Origin: Alcaligenes ammonioxydans
GTDB taxonomy: Bacteria > Pseudomonadota > Gammaproteobacteria > Burkholderiales > Burkholderiaceae_B
Assembly (NCBI RefSeq): GCF_019343455.1
Contig: NZ_CP049362.1
Location: 2,542,001-2,606,000 of the forward strand
Length of the DNA stretch: 64,000 nt
Reading direction: 5' to 3'
Below the pieces are notes generated by a model. That model was not told the origin of the DNA. It ran no database searches and worked only from the letters and a program-made list of their open reading frames with translations. A program made the translations under genes and the position numbers. Positions 45,397 through 54,315 of this stretch are shown here, piece after piece (positions within the stretch are counted from its first letter, which is position 1; each line of letters starts with the position of its first letter).

Positions 45397-47043
45397 ATGT
45401 CTGAACGTGAATCGATGGAATACGACGTCATTATCGTCGGTGCTGGCCCTGCAGGCCTGGCCACCGCGATACGTCTGAAACAGCTCGCCCAAGAAAAAGA
45501 ACAAGAGATCAGCGTCTGTGTGCTGGAAAAAGGCGCGGAAGTGGGAGCCCATATTTTGTCAGGCGCCGTCATGGATACGCGTGCCCTGGACGAGCTGCTG
45601 CCCGACTGGAAAGCGCAAGGCGCCCCCATTTCGGTAGAAGTCACCGAGGACAAGTTTCTTTTCCTGACCGAGAAAGGCGCTCGTTCCACTCCCATGTGGT
45701 TGCTGCCTGACTGCTTTAAAAATCACGGTAACTACATCGTTCGCCTGGGCAATGTCGTCCAATGGATGGGAGAACAGGCTGAGGCCCTGGGTGTGGATAT
45801 TTTCCCCGGATTCGCTGCCGCCCATATCCTGTACGACGACAAAGGCGCGGTACGGGGAGTGCTGACAGGTGATATGGGGGTGGCCCGCGATGGGACACAT
45901 ACTCCCCACTATCAACCCGGCATGGAACTACTGGCCTCCTACACCATTTTTGCAGAAGGCTCACGCGGTCATCTTGGCCGTGAACTGACGGAACGATTCA
46001 AACTGAACGAATCCCGCAATGCTCAGAGCTACGGCATCGGCATTAAAGAATTGTGGGAAGTGGACCCGTCCCAGTCCCAGCCTGGTCTGGTTATTCATAC
46101 GGCTGGCTGGCCTCTGGATTCGGACACCTACGGCGGCTCCTTCCTCTATCACCTGGATAACAATCTGGTGATGGTCGGCATGGTCGTGGGCCTGGACTAC
46201 GCCAACCCCTGGCTGTCGCCCTTTGAGGAATTTCAGCGCTACAAGACGCACCCTGCGCTGCGCGCCACCTTTGAAGGCGGCAAGCGGATTGCGTATGGTG
46301 CTCGTTCTCTGACCGCTGGCGGCTTGCTGGCGCTTCCCAAGCTCAGTTTCCCCGGTGGTGTACTGGTCGGTTGCGATGCAGGCTTTCTCAATGCTTCGCG
46401 CATCAAGGGTAGTCATGCCGCGATCAAGTCCGGCTCCCTGGCCGCTGAGGCCGCTTTCGACGCCTTGCAGGCTGGCCGCAAGCAAGACGAACTGTCGCAA
46501 TACGCCGAGAAGTTCAAGCAGTCCTGGTTGCATGAAGAGCTGAACAAGGCTCGCAATTTCAAGCAATGGTTCAAGAAGGGTCGGTCAATCGCCTCCGTGA
46601 TGACCTTTGTGGAACAGGGCCTGCTCAAGGGCAAAATGCCCTGGACACTGCGCAACAACAAGCCTGACCACGCCTGTTTGCAGCCTGCGGCCGAATGCGC
46701 CCGCATCGACTACCCCAAGCCCGATGGCAAGATTACCTTTGATCGCCTCAGCTCCGTGTTTATCTCCAACACTAACCACGAGGAAGATGAACCGGTCCAC
46801 CTGACGCTGAAAGACCCCAGCGTCCCCGTTGCGATCAATCTGGCGCGCTATGGCGGTCCCGAAGCACGCTTTTGTCCAGCGGGCGTTTACGAATTCATCA
46901 AGACTGAAACCGGCGACGACAAGTTGCAAATCAACGCACAGAACTGTGTCCATTGCAAAACCTGTGACATCAAAGATCCGACCCAGAATATTGTGTGGGT
47001 GCCACCGCAAGGCGGCGAAGGTCCGGTCTACAACGGCATGTAA
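45397..47043 (+). CDS. Electron-transfer flavoprotein:ubiquinone oxidoreductase
   Basis: The 548-residue protein has an N-terminal FAD-binding motif VGAGPAGLATAIRLKQL (residues 10-26) and GAEVGAHILSGAV near 47. GCDAGFLNASRIKGSHAAIK near 325 is the ETF-QO signature. The C-terminal 4Fe-4S site has CPAGVYEF near 490 and CVHCKTCDIKDPTQNI near 523. It is a membrane-associated dehydrogenase that passes electrons from ETF (acyl-CoA and other dehydrogenases) to the quinone pool. GGAGA lies upstream of the ATG. It is monocistronic, ending at a strong bidirectional terminator. Confidence 0.96.
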   Translation: MSERESMEYDVIIVGAGPAGLATAIRLKQLAQEKEQEISVCVLEKGAEVGAHILSGAVMDTRALDELLPDWKAQGAPISVEVTEDKFLFLTEKGARSTPMWLLPDCFKNHGNYIVRLGNVVQWMGEQAEALGVDIFPGFAAAHILYDDKGAVRGVLTGDMGVARDGTHTPHYQPGMELLASYTIFAEGSRGHLGRELTERFKLNESRNAQSYGIGIKELWEVDPSQSQPGLVIHTAGWPLDSDTYGGSFLYHLDNNLVMVGMVVGLDYANPWLSPFEEFQRYKTHPALRATFEGGKRIAYGARSLTAGGLLALPKLSFPGGVLVGCDAGFLNASRIKGSHAAIKSGSLAAEAAFDALQAGRKQDELSQYAEKFKQSWLHEELNKARNFKQWFKKGRSIASVMTFVEQGLLKGKMPWTLRNNKPDHACLQPAAECARIDYPKPDGKITFDRLSSVFISNTNHEEDEPVHLTLKDPSVPVAINLARYGGPEARFCPAGVYEFIKTETGDDKLQINAQNCVHCKTCDIKDPTQNIVWVPPQGGEGPVYNGM

Positions 47044-47093
47044 AAACAATCCTGGCCTTGGCGGGAACTCCAAGGCCAGCCGTGTTGATGCTG

Positions 47094-47123
47094 AAAAAAG
47101 CCACCCCAACGGGTGGTTTTTTT
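47094..47123. terminator. Bidirectional terminator between ETF-QO and the EamA gene
   Basis: CCACCC/GGGTGG stem with loop CAAC (47101-47116), six A before and seven T after. A second perfect hairpin, CTGGCCTTG/CAAGGCCAG, lies at 47052-47079. The T run overlaps the EamA stop by 2 nt. Confidence 0.9.
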
Positions 47124-48018
47124 ATGTTCTTTTGGACCTGCGCGAGCGGCTGGGCCAGTTCACCACAAACAGCCCCAATAGAATCAGACCTGTCCCCATC
47201 AATTCCAACAGTGTGGGCAATTCGTCCAGCAACAGCCAGGCCAGCAAGACAGTCAGTGCAGGCACCCCCAGACTGGACATTCCGGCCACAGTCGCGCTGA
47301 CGCGACTGACTACCGCCATCCACAGCAGCCACCCTACCCCGGTTGCGATCACGCCCAGATACAGTACGCCGCTGAACATCTGCCACTCCGTCACTACGGA
47401 ACGCTGGGGAATCAGGAAGCTCAAGGGCAAAACAATCACAATCCCCAGCAGGCACTGCCAGACGGTGGCATTGAGCAGTTCGACTCGATGGCGCTCAAAG
47501 AGCTGCTTGGAAAAAACCGCCCCCAAGGCCCAGCTCACGCCACTCAAGGTTGCAAGAACAGAACCGGGTAGGCCGCCCATTCCTTCCCAAGGTGCGATCA
47601 GGAGCATCAAGCCCAGAGTCGCGGGCACCATCCCCATTACATGACGCATCTGGGGACGCTGTCCCAGCATGGGCCAGGACAACAACAGAATCCAGATTGG
47701 CATGGTGTAGGCCAGAGCCACCATCTTGCCCGCCCCACCCGCCTGCAAGGAAAACTGGCTTAGCAACTGAAAGCCGGTAGTCTGAAAAACAGCCACGCCC
47801 AGACTCAGTTTCCATGGCGTAGGCCGTAAATGCCCTCCTTTAAGACGCAGTACCAGCCATAAAAAGACAAATGCCACGGCATAGCGTGCCGCAATCAGAT
47901 CCACTGGCCCAATGTAGGCGGTCATCGCCTTCATCACAACCCAGCTCATGCCCCAGGTCAGTACCACCAAACCCATCAGCGCCAAAGCGCCTCTGTCTGT
48001 CTGCTGTTCCCCGCTCAA
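47122..48018 (-). CDS. EamA/DMT superfamily transporter
   Basis: The 298-residue protein has ten predicted membrane helices in two EamA repeats. The first begins LALMGLVVLTWGMSWVVMKA, and the second SGVSWALGAVFSKQLFERHR (near 160), with GVPALTVLLAWLLLDELPTL near 254. Such proteins export amino acids or other small metabolites across the inner membrane. It is convergent with the ETF-QO gene and shares its terminator. There is no strong regulatory signature upstream; substrate unknown. Confidence 0.88.
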   Translation of the reverse strand: MSGEQQTDRGALALMGLVVLTWGMSWVVMKAMTAYIGPVDLIAARYAVAFVFLWLVLRLKGGHLRPTPWKLSLGVAVFQTTGFQLLSQFSLQAGGAGKMVALAYTMPIWILLLSWPMLGQRPQMRHVMGMVPATLGLMLLIAPWEGMGGLPGSVLATLSGVSWALGAVFSKQLFERHRVELLNATVWQCLLGIVIVLPLSFLIPQRSVVTEWQMFSGVLYLGVIATGVGWLLWMAVVSRVSATVAGMSSLGVPALTVLLAWLLLDELPTLLELMGTGLILLGLFVVNWPSRSRRSKRT

Positions 48019-48125
48019 GCCTTACCCCTTTTTTGCATTCTTGGACCAATATTTTTGGCCCCAGCATAATGCTAGGCCAATTCCGGACCATTCAGTCTTT
48101 CAAGAGCCACATTGTCCAGGGGAAT

Positions 48126-48158
48126 AAAAAAACCCTGGTTCTGCGAGAAAACCAGGGT
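48126..48158 (-). terminator. Rho-independent terminator after acs
   Basis: ACCCTGGTT (48132-48140) pairs with AACCAGGGT (48150-48158). On the minus strand this is followed by a run of T (48126-48131), 20 nt after the acs stop. Confidence 0.88.
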
Positions 48159-48178
48159 CAAACAGGAACGGGGAAAAA

Positions 48179-50164
48179 TTAATGCGCTTCGGACAACTGA
48201 TCCAAGATGGCAGGATTTTCCAGGGTGGACACATCCTGGGTAATCGGCTCGTTATTAGCGACGAAACGCAGCAAACGACGCATGATCTTGCCCGAGCGTG
48301 TCTTGGGCAGGTTTTCACCAAAACGGATTTCCCGCGGCTTGGCAATAGGACCGATTTCCTTGCCTACCCAATTGCGCAACTCGGCAGCAATCTTGTCTGC
48401 CTCCGCCCCCGCTGGCAGATCGCCATTGAGCACCACAAACGCCACAATCGCTTCACCCGTTGTCGGGTCAGGCTTGCCAACAACCGCTGCTTCTGCCACA
48501 AGAGGGTGGGCAACCAACGCCGACTCCACTTCCATCGTGCCCAAACGGTGCCCGGAGACGTTCAGCACGTCGTCGATTCGACCCATGACCCAGAAGTAGC
48601 CATCGGTGTCACGCTGCGCACCATCACCGGCCAGGTAATAGCCTTTCAACTCAGGGGGGAAGTAACTTTTCACGAAACGGTCCGGATCACCCCAGATCGT
48701 GCGAATCATGTTGGGCCACGGTTTGCGAATGACCAGAAAACCGCCATTGCCACGCTCGGCTTCTTCGCCCACCTCGTCCACAATCGCCACGTCCATGCCG
48801 GGAAACGGCAGGCCGCACGAGCCGGGTTTCAACGGTGTAGCACCAGGGAGCGGCGTGATTACATGGCCACCGGTTTCTGTCTGCCACCAGGTATCCACAA
48901 TCGGACAACGTTCACGACCCACATTCTTAAAATACCACATCCAGGCTTCGGGATTGATGGGCTCCCCTACCGAACCAATGATGCGCAAGGTATCCAGATT
49001 GTATTGTTTGGGATGAATGGCCTCGTCTGCTTCCGCGGCCTTGGTCAAGGAACGAATGGCTGTCGGCGCCGTGTAGAACACGGTCACACCGTGGCGCTCA
49101 ATCATATTCCAGAAGCGGCCTGCATCCGGATAAGTTGGCACGCCTTCAAACACAACCTGAGTAAGCCCGGCGGCCAAGGGGCCATAGGTAATAAAGGTGT
49201 GACCGGTCACCCAGCCAATATCGGCCGTACACCAGAACACATCACTGTCCTTGGCGTCGAATGTCCACTGCACACTGAGGATGGCCCCCAACAAATAACC
49301 TGCGGAAGAATGCTGCACCCCCTTGGGTTTACCGGTAGAGCCAGAGGTATAGAGAACGAACAAAGGGTGCTCGGCATTGACGGAAACCGCCGGGCAGTCC
49401 GCGCTTTGGCCCTTGACGACCTCTTCCCACCACAGGTCACGACCTTCATGCCAGGCAACCGGGCCACCTGTGCGCTTGTAGACGATCACATGACGCACCG
49501 CCTGGCAATCACCTGCACTGAGGGCTTCATCTACCGCGTTTTTCAAGGGAATGGCACGACCGCCACGGCGCTGCTCGTCCGCCGTGATAACCAGCGTAGC
49601 GCCCACGTCCACGGCACGCTCGTGCAGACTTTTGGCGGAAAATCCGCCGAACACCACCGAGTGCGTAATCCCCAAACGAGCACATGCCTGCATGGCCACA
49701 ATGGCTTGTACCGACATGGGCATATAAATCAGGGCGCGTTCGCCCGTTTTGTAACCCAGAGCCTTCAAACCATTGGCAAACTGACAAACCTGCTCATAAA
49801 GCTCGCGAAACGTGACCTTGGTAACTTCGCCGCCATCGGCTTCAAAGATAAGCGCAGTCTTGTGCTCGGTAGGGGTACCCAGATGCTTGTCCAGACAGTT
49901 GGCCGAGACATTCAGTTCACCATCGTGGAACCACTTATAGAACGGAGGCTTGCTATCGTCCAGAACCTGTGTGAAAGGTTTGGTCCAGACCAGGCGATCA
50001 CGGGCCAGATCCGCCCAGTAGCCGGGATAATCCTGCTCGGCCTTCTGGCAAAGCTCCTCGTAGGCCGCCATGCCAGCGATGCGAGCATCGCGTTCCAGAT
50101 TCGGGAACACAGGAAACACCCGGCTTTCCGACAGGACGGATTCAATAGACGTGGGACCGCTCAT
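48179..50164 (-). CDS. acs: Acetyl-coenzyme A synthetase
   Basis: The 661-residue AMP-forming ligase carries the ATP loop [16 protein letters not shown] (near 270), [16 protein letters not shown] (near 420), [20 protein letters not shown] (near 540) and the C-terminal [14 protein letters not shown], whose Lys is the site of regulatory acetylation in the family. It activates acetate to acetyl-CoA. AGGAG lies 7 nt before the ATG. It is monocistronic or the second gene after the UMF1 transporter (96 nt upstream), and a terminator lies just downstream. Confidence 0.98.
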   Translation of the reverse strand: MSGPTSIESVLSESRVFPVFPNLERDARIAGMAAYEELCQKAEQDYPGYWADLARDRLVWTKPFTQVLDDSKPPFYKWFHDGELNVSANCLDKHLGTPTEHKTALIFEADGGEVTKVTFRELYEQVCQFANGLKALGYKTGERALIYMPMSVQAIVAMQACARLGITHSVVFGGFSAKSLHERAVDVGATLVITADEQRRGGRAIPLKNAVDEALSAGDCQAVRHVIVYKRTGGPVAWHEGRDLWWEEVVKGQSADCPAVSVNAEHPLFVLYTSGSTGKPKGVQHSSAGYLLGAILSVQWTFDAKDSDVFWCTADIGWVTGHTFITYGPLAAGLTQVVFEGVPTYPDAGRFWNMIERHGVTVFYTAPTAIRSLTKAAEADEAIHPKQYNLDTLRIIGSVGEPINPEAWMWYFKNVGRERCPIVDTWWQTETGGHVITPLPGATPLKPGSCGLPFPGMDVAIVDEVGEEAERGNGGFLVIRKPWPNMIRTIWGDPDRFVKSYFPPELKGYYLAGDGAQRDTDGYFWVMGRIDDVLNVSGHRLGTMEVESALVAHPLVAEAAVVGKPDPTTGEAIVAFVVLNGDLPAGAEADKIAAELRNWVGKEIGPIAKPREIRFGENLPKTRSGKIMRRLLRFVANNEPITQDVSTLENPAILDQLSEAH

Positions 50165-50260
50165 AGTTTGGCTCCTTTATTTTCCAGATTTGGTGTTTTT
50201 CTTGGGCCGCGCATGGCTAGCCCAGCTTAATTTTATATAAACGTAACGCGCCTTACTTAC

Positions 50261-51577
50261 TCAATCCTGACAAGCCAGATCGGCCTGATTCTTGGCCAAA
50301 ATGCCTCGTTGAAAATTCAAACGCGACAAGATAAACAGTCCGCTTAAAAAGAACAGACCGGTGCAGGCCAGCGCAAGTCGATGGTTGCCGCCGCTCAGCC
50401 AGGTCACCAGACCGTAGGACAGCGGCCCGCATACCGCTGCCAGCTGGATGGCAAAGGTCCACAAGGCAAAAAATTCGGCCAGCCGGCTCTTGGGCGCCAA
50501 CAAACCCACCATTGCCCTGCCCGCACTCTGACTGCTGCCAATGCACAGCCCCGCCACGGCCGCGGCCGCCCAGAAACCGGCCAGGGAACTCGTGCTAACG
50601 GCAATGGCCACCATAATCAGCCAGGCGCACAGCGTCAGCGCCAGGGCGCGTCGATGACCTACCCGGTCCTGAATATGCCCAAACAGCAAGGCGCCCACTG
50701 CCGCCGCAATATTGACCGTGAAAATCAGGGTCATGGTTTGAGCCATGGTAAAACCCATGGCTTCCGTAGCGTAAACAGCCGAGAGCGTGATGATGACGGC
50801 GATGCCGGCCTGATACGCAGCCCCACAAAGCAACAAGGTGCGAAAATCGGGAAAATGATGATGTATGTCCCGAGCCGATTCCGCCAGACGGGACAGCATG
50901 CCCTGCGGTCTGGCTCCGCTGGGCGCAGTACGTTCATGCAGAAACAGAAAAGATGGCAGGGCGGACAGGGCAAACAAGCCGGCCGTAATCAAGGCGATCC
51001 CCGGCACATAATCCTGAGCGGTCCAACCCTGTGAGGTGGCCCACGTCAGAAAAGCCAAAGAAAGCCCCAGGGCCAACATGCCGCCAAAGTAGCCGAATCC
51101 CCAGCCCCAGCCCGACACGCGACCCAGCGCTTCAGGCCTGGCGATTTCGGGCAGGAAGGCCCCAATGACCGACTCGCCAATACAATAGCAATAGTTGGAC
51201 AGTGCAATGAAAACCAGAGCCCAGACGATGTCACCGGGCCCTGCCCAATACAACATCAGCGTAGCCAGAACACACCCTATCGTGCTGCTGAACAAAAGCC
51301 GTCGCTTGCCCTGACGTGCGTCGGCTTTGGCTCCCAGGCCAGGCATGGTGAACATGATGCTCAGATACGAGATGGACAAGGCCGCTGTCCAGGCCAGCGT
51401 GGCCCAGCTGCGTCCTTGGGCCACGACACCCACAAAGTAGGCGCTATAGACACTGGTCAGGATGACGGTGGTGTAGCCAGAGTTTGCAAAGTCGTACATG
51501 GCCCACGCCCACAACTCGCGCAATCGCACACCATCATTCAGGGCTTTCCCTAGGGTCTGTCCCATAACTCGCATCAT
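50261..51577 (-). CDS. MFS transporter, UMF1 (Atg22-like) family
   Basis: The 438-residue protein has twelve membrane helices. The start region LRELWAWAMYDFANSGYTTV is the hallmark of the UMF1/Atg22-like family, followed by GLGAKADARQGKRRLL in the 2-3 loop and an unusual acidic helix ALSNYCYCIGESVIGAFLPE. Members are thought to export amino acids or other solutes. The ATG at 51577 has AGGAT upstream. It may share a promoter with acs 96 nt downstream. Confidence 0.87.
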   Translation of the reverse strand: MMRVMGQTLGKALNDGVRLRELWAWAMYDFANSGYTTVILTSVYSAYFVGVVAQGRSWATLAWTAALSISYLSIMFTMPGLGAKADARQGKRRLLFSSTIGCVLATLMLYWAGPGDIVWALVFIALSNYCYCIGESVIGAFLPEIARPEALGRVSGWGWGFGYFGGMLALGLSLAFLTWATSQGWTAQDYVPGIALITAGLFALSALPSFLFLHERTAPSGARPQGMLSRLAESARDIHHHFPDFRTLLLCGAAYQAGIAVIITLSAVYATEAMGFTMAQTMTLIFTVNIAAAVGALLFGHIQDRVGHRRALALTLCAWLIMVAIAVSTSSLAGFWAAAAVAGLCIGSSQSAGRAMVGLLAPKSRLAEFFALWTFAIQLAAVCGPLSYGLVTWLSGGNHRLALACTGLFFLSGLFILSRLNFQRGILAKNQADLACQD

Positions 51578-51909
51578 TCAATCCTATAAATACAAAAACG
51601 TCGCCCTACTTCCCGCAACTTGCAGCCAACTTCAAAAAAGAGCACTGGACTCATGCACAGCACCGGAAAATCCCGCTAAGACGCAGTTTGCAACAGTATG
51701 ATTCAATCGCAAAATACCCTCCTACAACGCTTTACGGTGTAATTTTCCTCCGGTACACTGCCTGACAACCTAACGTACAGCACCCTCGGCAAGGTATGTG
51801 CTTTTAGCCATACTTACAGCCCTGATACCCATCAATTGCTGCTAATTTCAGCAAAAATAGGCATCAAGGTTGTGCTGCTGCCCACCAAGTCCTTAAAAAA
51901 GCCCTGGTC
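51578..51909. other. Intergenic region between the divergent UMF1 and NlpC/P60 genes
   Basis: 332 bp with no supported gene. It must hold promoters for both divergent genes. The only structure seen is a small inverted repeat TTGCTG/CAGCAA (51836-51854); no convincing -35/-10 pair was found. Confidence 0.4.
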
Positions 51910-52629
51910 ATGCCGCCACATTACCTGAATCCACACGCACTTTTGCATATTACTTATCGCAGCGCCAAATATCTTTTGCTCGCCGGTGCCCTGGCTCTGA
52001 CAGGATGCGCCACCACGGGTACCCAGCAGTCCAGTCAAAACAGTGATCGTGCAGAACTGGATCACGGTTATTACGCCGATTACGAATTCCAGACCGAGTC
52101 CGATCCGCTGGGCACTTATCTGGCCAATCGAGCCCGTAACGACATCAATATTGCTTACAGCAGCGATCGCCGCCAAGGGCGCGCCGAAAGCCGCAACCAG
52201 CAGAATTCCTCTTCCACGCATGGTCTCGCCAACGCCGCACTCGATTTTCTGGGTGTGAAGTACAGTTTTGGCGGCGATGCTCCCAACACCGGCTTTGATT
52301 GCAGCGGACTGGTCTCCTATGTAGCCGAAAAGTCCCTGGGCCTGAAATTGCCCCGTCAGTCTAAAGACATTGCCAAGGAAGGGATTTCAGTCAATCGCAA
52401 CGAGCTGCGTAAAGGCGACTTGGTCTTTTTCAATACCCGAGGCGCTCGCTTCTCTCATGTTGGAATTTACCTGGGTGACGACAAGTTTGTTCATGCTCCA
52501 CGCACCGGAGCGGTCGTGCGGGTTGAAAACATGCAGGTGAGTTACTGGAAAAAACGCTACAACGGTGCACGCCGCCTGGCTGCTGCCGATACACAGCAAT
52601 CCGAGACGCGGCTGCGCAGCGTTCGATAA
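51910..52629 (+). CDS. NlpC/P60 family lipoprotein, probable murein endopeptidase
   Basis: The 239-residue protein has a lipoprotein signal, YLLLAGALALTGCATTG, with the lipidated Cys near residue 33 (LTGC). A linker of about 70 residues is followed by the NlpC/P60 domain, with catalytic Cys in GFDCSGLVSYV (near 136), His in RFSHVGIYLGDDKF (near 184) and a third His in FVHAPRTGAVV (near 197). Such enzymes cut peptide stems in peptidoglycan and are usually outer-membrane-bound (Spr/MepS-like). It is monocistronic, ending at a strong terminator. Confidence 0.92.
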   Translation: MPPHYLNPHALLHITYRSAKYLLLAGALALTGCATTGTQQSSQNSDRAELDHGYYADYEFQTESDPLGTYLANRARNDINIAYSSDRRQGRAESRNQQNSSSTHGLANAALDFLGVKYSFGGDAPNTGFDCSGLVSYVAEKSLGLKLPRQSKDIAKEGISVNRNELRKGDLVFFNTRGARFSHVGIYLGDDKFVHAPRTGAVVRVENMQVSYWKKRYNGARRLAAADTQQSETRLRSVR

Positions 52630-52660
52630 AACGGCCCTGTCAATCGGCCCTCAGCACAAA

Positions 52661-52691
52661 AAAAGCCACTGTTATCAAACAGTGGCTTTTT
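52661..52691. terminator. Bidirectional terminator between the NlpC/P60 gene and the DUF2325 gene
   Basis: GCCACTG (52665-52671) pairs with CAGTGGC (52680-52686), with A runs before and five T after. Confidence 0.92.
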
Positions 52692-52737
52692 AGTCTTTAC
52701 CGATTCCTTCTTTGCCCCAGTCAGTCATGCGGCCACT

Positions 52738-53085
52738 CTAGTGCCTTTTGGACTTGCCCAGCGGACAAGCCTCACAATAGCCGCACTGAGTCAGCGCCTG
52801 CTTCATACTGCATACCGAGCGTCGGCAGGCGACGACCCGGATACCTGATTTCAAGGCCGCTGCGCGGAACGTTTTCATGACGTTATGCCCCAGAAAATCA
52901 GTCAGAAGAATCAATAGATCGGTTCCCGAGGGCAACTGCAAGGTCTTTTTCTGATGAGCCGGATCACGCCCGCTAATATGGTGTTTGATGGAAATATTGT
53001 GGATCTTGAGCAGATCGGGAATATTGCCCAGACGGTCCGCTCCAACCACGACTGCGCTGACGTATTGAGACACAGAAAACTCCAT
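52738..53085 (-). CDS. DUF2325 domain protein, Fur-controlled
   Basis: The 115-residue protein matches DUF2325: AVVVGADRLGNIPDLLKIHN near residue 11, HHISGRDPAHQKK near 35, TDLLILLTDFLGHNVMKTF near 56 and a C-terminal Cys cluster (VACRRSVCSMKQAL, then CGYCEACPLG). The domain is a small Rossmann-like fold of unknown function, sometimes found next to metal transport genes. Its promoter is overlaid by a near-consensus Fur box, so it is probably induced by iron starvation. It stands alone, with terminators on both sides. Confidence 0.9.
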   Translation of the reverse strand: MEFSVSQYVSAVVVGADRLGNIPDLLKIHNISIKHHISGRDPAHQKKTLQLPSGTDLLILLTDFLGHNVMKTFRAAALKSGIRVVACRRSVCSMKQALTQCGYCEACPLGKSKRH

Positions 53086-53100
53086 TGGCTAAGAAAGTTA

Positions 53101-53133
53101 GATAATGATAATCATTCTTATTATCATAGTCAA
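53101..53133 (-). promoter_or_regulatory. Fur box overlapping the DUF2325 promoter
   Basis: GATAATGATAATCATTCTT (53101-53119) matches the 19-bp Fur consensus at 17 positions, and the GATAAT-like hexamers continue to 53125. On the minus strand TTGACT (53133-53128), a 17-bp spacer and TATCAT (53110-53105) form a good sigma70 promoter. The box covers the spacer and -10, and the ATG is 15 nt further on. Confidence 0.88.
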
Positions 53134-53219
53134 TCGAGTCGATAGCTTGTTTCAATTTTTACTTATAGCCTTTAGCCATACATACTGGCGTAGGCCAACA
53201 CCGCCCTGACGGCCGAGAC

Positions 53220-53249
53220 AAAAGGGCCACCGTGCATTGACGGTGGCCC
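53220..53249 (-). terminator. Rho-independent terminator after cysB
   Basis: GGGCCACCG (53224-53232) pairs with CGGTGGCCC (53241-53249). On the minus strand four T follow, 33 nt after the cysB stop. Confidence 0.82.
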
Positions 53250-53281
53250 TGACCTGAACCCATGCAGCCAGCGCATGAGAC

Positions 53282-54229
53282 TTACTGGCCGCTGGCCTGC
53301 TTCTCGTCCAACGCGCTCAACACCACATCGCGAGTCAATTCCGGGGCCAGCATCTCCAGCAACTCAAAAATATAATCGCGCAAAAATGCCCCCGCCTTTA
53401 CCGCCACCTTGGTATGGTGAGCGCCAAACAAGTGCCCGGCAGGCAAACCCACCAGCCCTTTGTCGCGCCGTGGATCAAACGCAATACCGGCAATAATGCC
53501 AATGCCCAAACCGACATCCACGTAGGTCTTGATCACGTCCGCGTCGATCGCCTCAAGCACAATGTCGGGCGTAATGCCATGCTTGGCAAACGCCTCATCA
53601 ATCGAGCCCCGGCCAGAAAAAGCATGGTCATAAGTGACGATGGGATATTGAGCCAGCGTCTCGATGGACAGTTGCTTGTTGGCGGGCAGGTCTGCCAGAG
53701 GGTGATCCGGTGTGACCACAACCGTGTGTTCCCAGGTGTAGACGGGCAAAGCGACCAGGCCCGGCGTCAGCGCCAGAGTCTCGGTAGCGATGGCCACATC
53801 GGCCTGCTCATGAATGACCATCTGAGCCAATACAGGCGGGCTGCCCTCGGCAAGGGACATATGCACCTTGGGAAAGCGGCGACGGAACTCGGGTATGACC
53901 TTGGGCAGCAAATAACGTGCCTGGGCGTGGGTACATGCGATCACCAATGTCCCTTCGTCCCGGCGGGCGAAGTCATCGCTGACTCGCTTGAGGTTATCGA
54001 TCTCGCGCATGATGCGGTCAATCACCTCGGCGACGGCCTCTCCCGGTCGGGTCAGGCCCTTGATGCGTTTTCCATGACGTTCAAAAATCTTGATGCCCAG
54101 CTCATCTTCAAACTCGATGATCGCCTTGGACACTCCTGGTTGGGAGGTATACAGCGAACGAGCGGCTTCAGTCAGATTGAAGTTACGTCGGATGGTCTCT
54201 CGGACAAAGCGGAATTGTTGAATATTCAT
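53282..54229 (-). CDS. cysB: CysB-like LysR-type transcriptional regulator
   Basis: The 315-residue protein starts MNIQQFRFVRETIRRNFNLT, the CysB/Cbl start. The winged helix LTEAARSLYTSQPGVSKAI (about 19-37) and FERHGKRIKGLTRPG follow. The effector domain has CTHAQARYLLP near 99 (the sulfate/N-acetylserine-binding Thr region), TYDHAFSGRG near 200 and DVGLGIGIIAGIAFDP near 245. CysB activates sulfate assimilation and cysteine genes; none is adjacent here, and cysE is 7 kb away. A perfect 11-bp inverted repeat sits between its -10 and start codon. Confidence 0.9.
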   Translation of the reverse strand: MNIQQFRFVRETIRRNFNLTEAARSLYTSQPGVSKAIIEFEDELGIKIFERHGKRIKGLTRPGEAVAEVIDRIMREIDNLKRVSDDFARRDEGTLVIACTHAQARYLLPKVIPEFRRRFPKVHMSLAEGSPPVLAQMVIHEQADVAIATETLALTPGLVALPVYTWEHTVVVTPDHPLADLPANKQLSIETLAQYPIVTYDHAFSGRGSIDEAFAKHGITPDIVLEAIDADVIKTYVDVGLGIGIIAGIAFDPRRDKGLVGLPAGHLFGAHHTKVAVKAGAFLRDYIFELLEMLAPELTRDVVLSALDEKQASGQ

Positions 54230-54232
54230 ATA

Positions 54233-54260
54233 ATAATAGCCCTAGGTACAGGGCTATTAT
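54233..54260. promoter_or_regulatory. Perfect inverted repeat at the cysB start, overlapping the -10
   Basis: ATAATAGCCCT (54233-54243) and AGGGCTATTAT (54250-54260) flank AGGTAC. A TATAAT for cysB lies on the minus strand at 54261-54256, so transcription should begin near the centre. That favours a DNA operator (autorepression) over an RNA hairpin. Confidence 0.55.
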
Positions 54261-54315
54261 ATGTAATAAGAAACAGCTCGTTTATTGCATTAAGTTATAT
54301 ATTTAGATTCAACCA

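Noticed and set aside
48182..50230. 682-codon plus-strand open frame opposite acs
   Set aside because: acs is complete and canonical on the minus strand; the antisense frame shows no family motifs or start signal.
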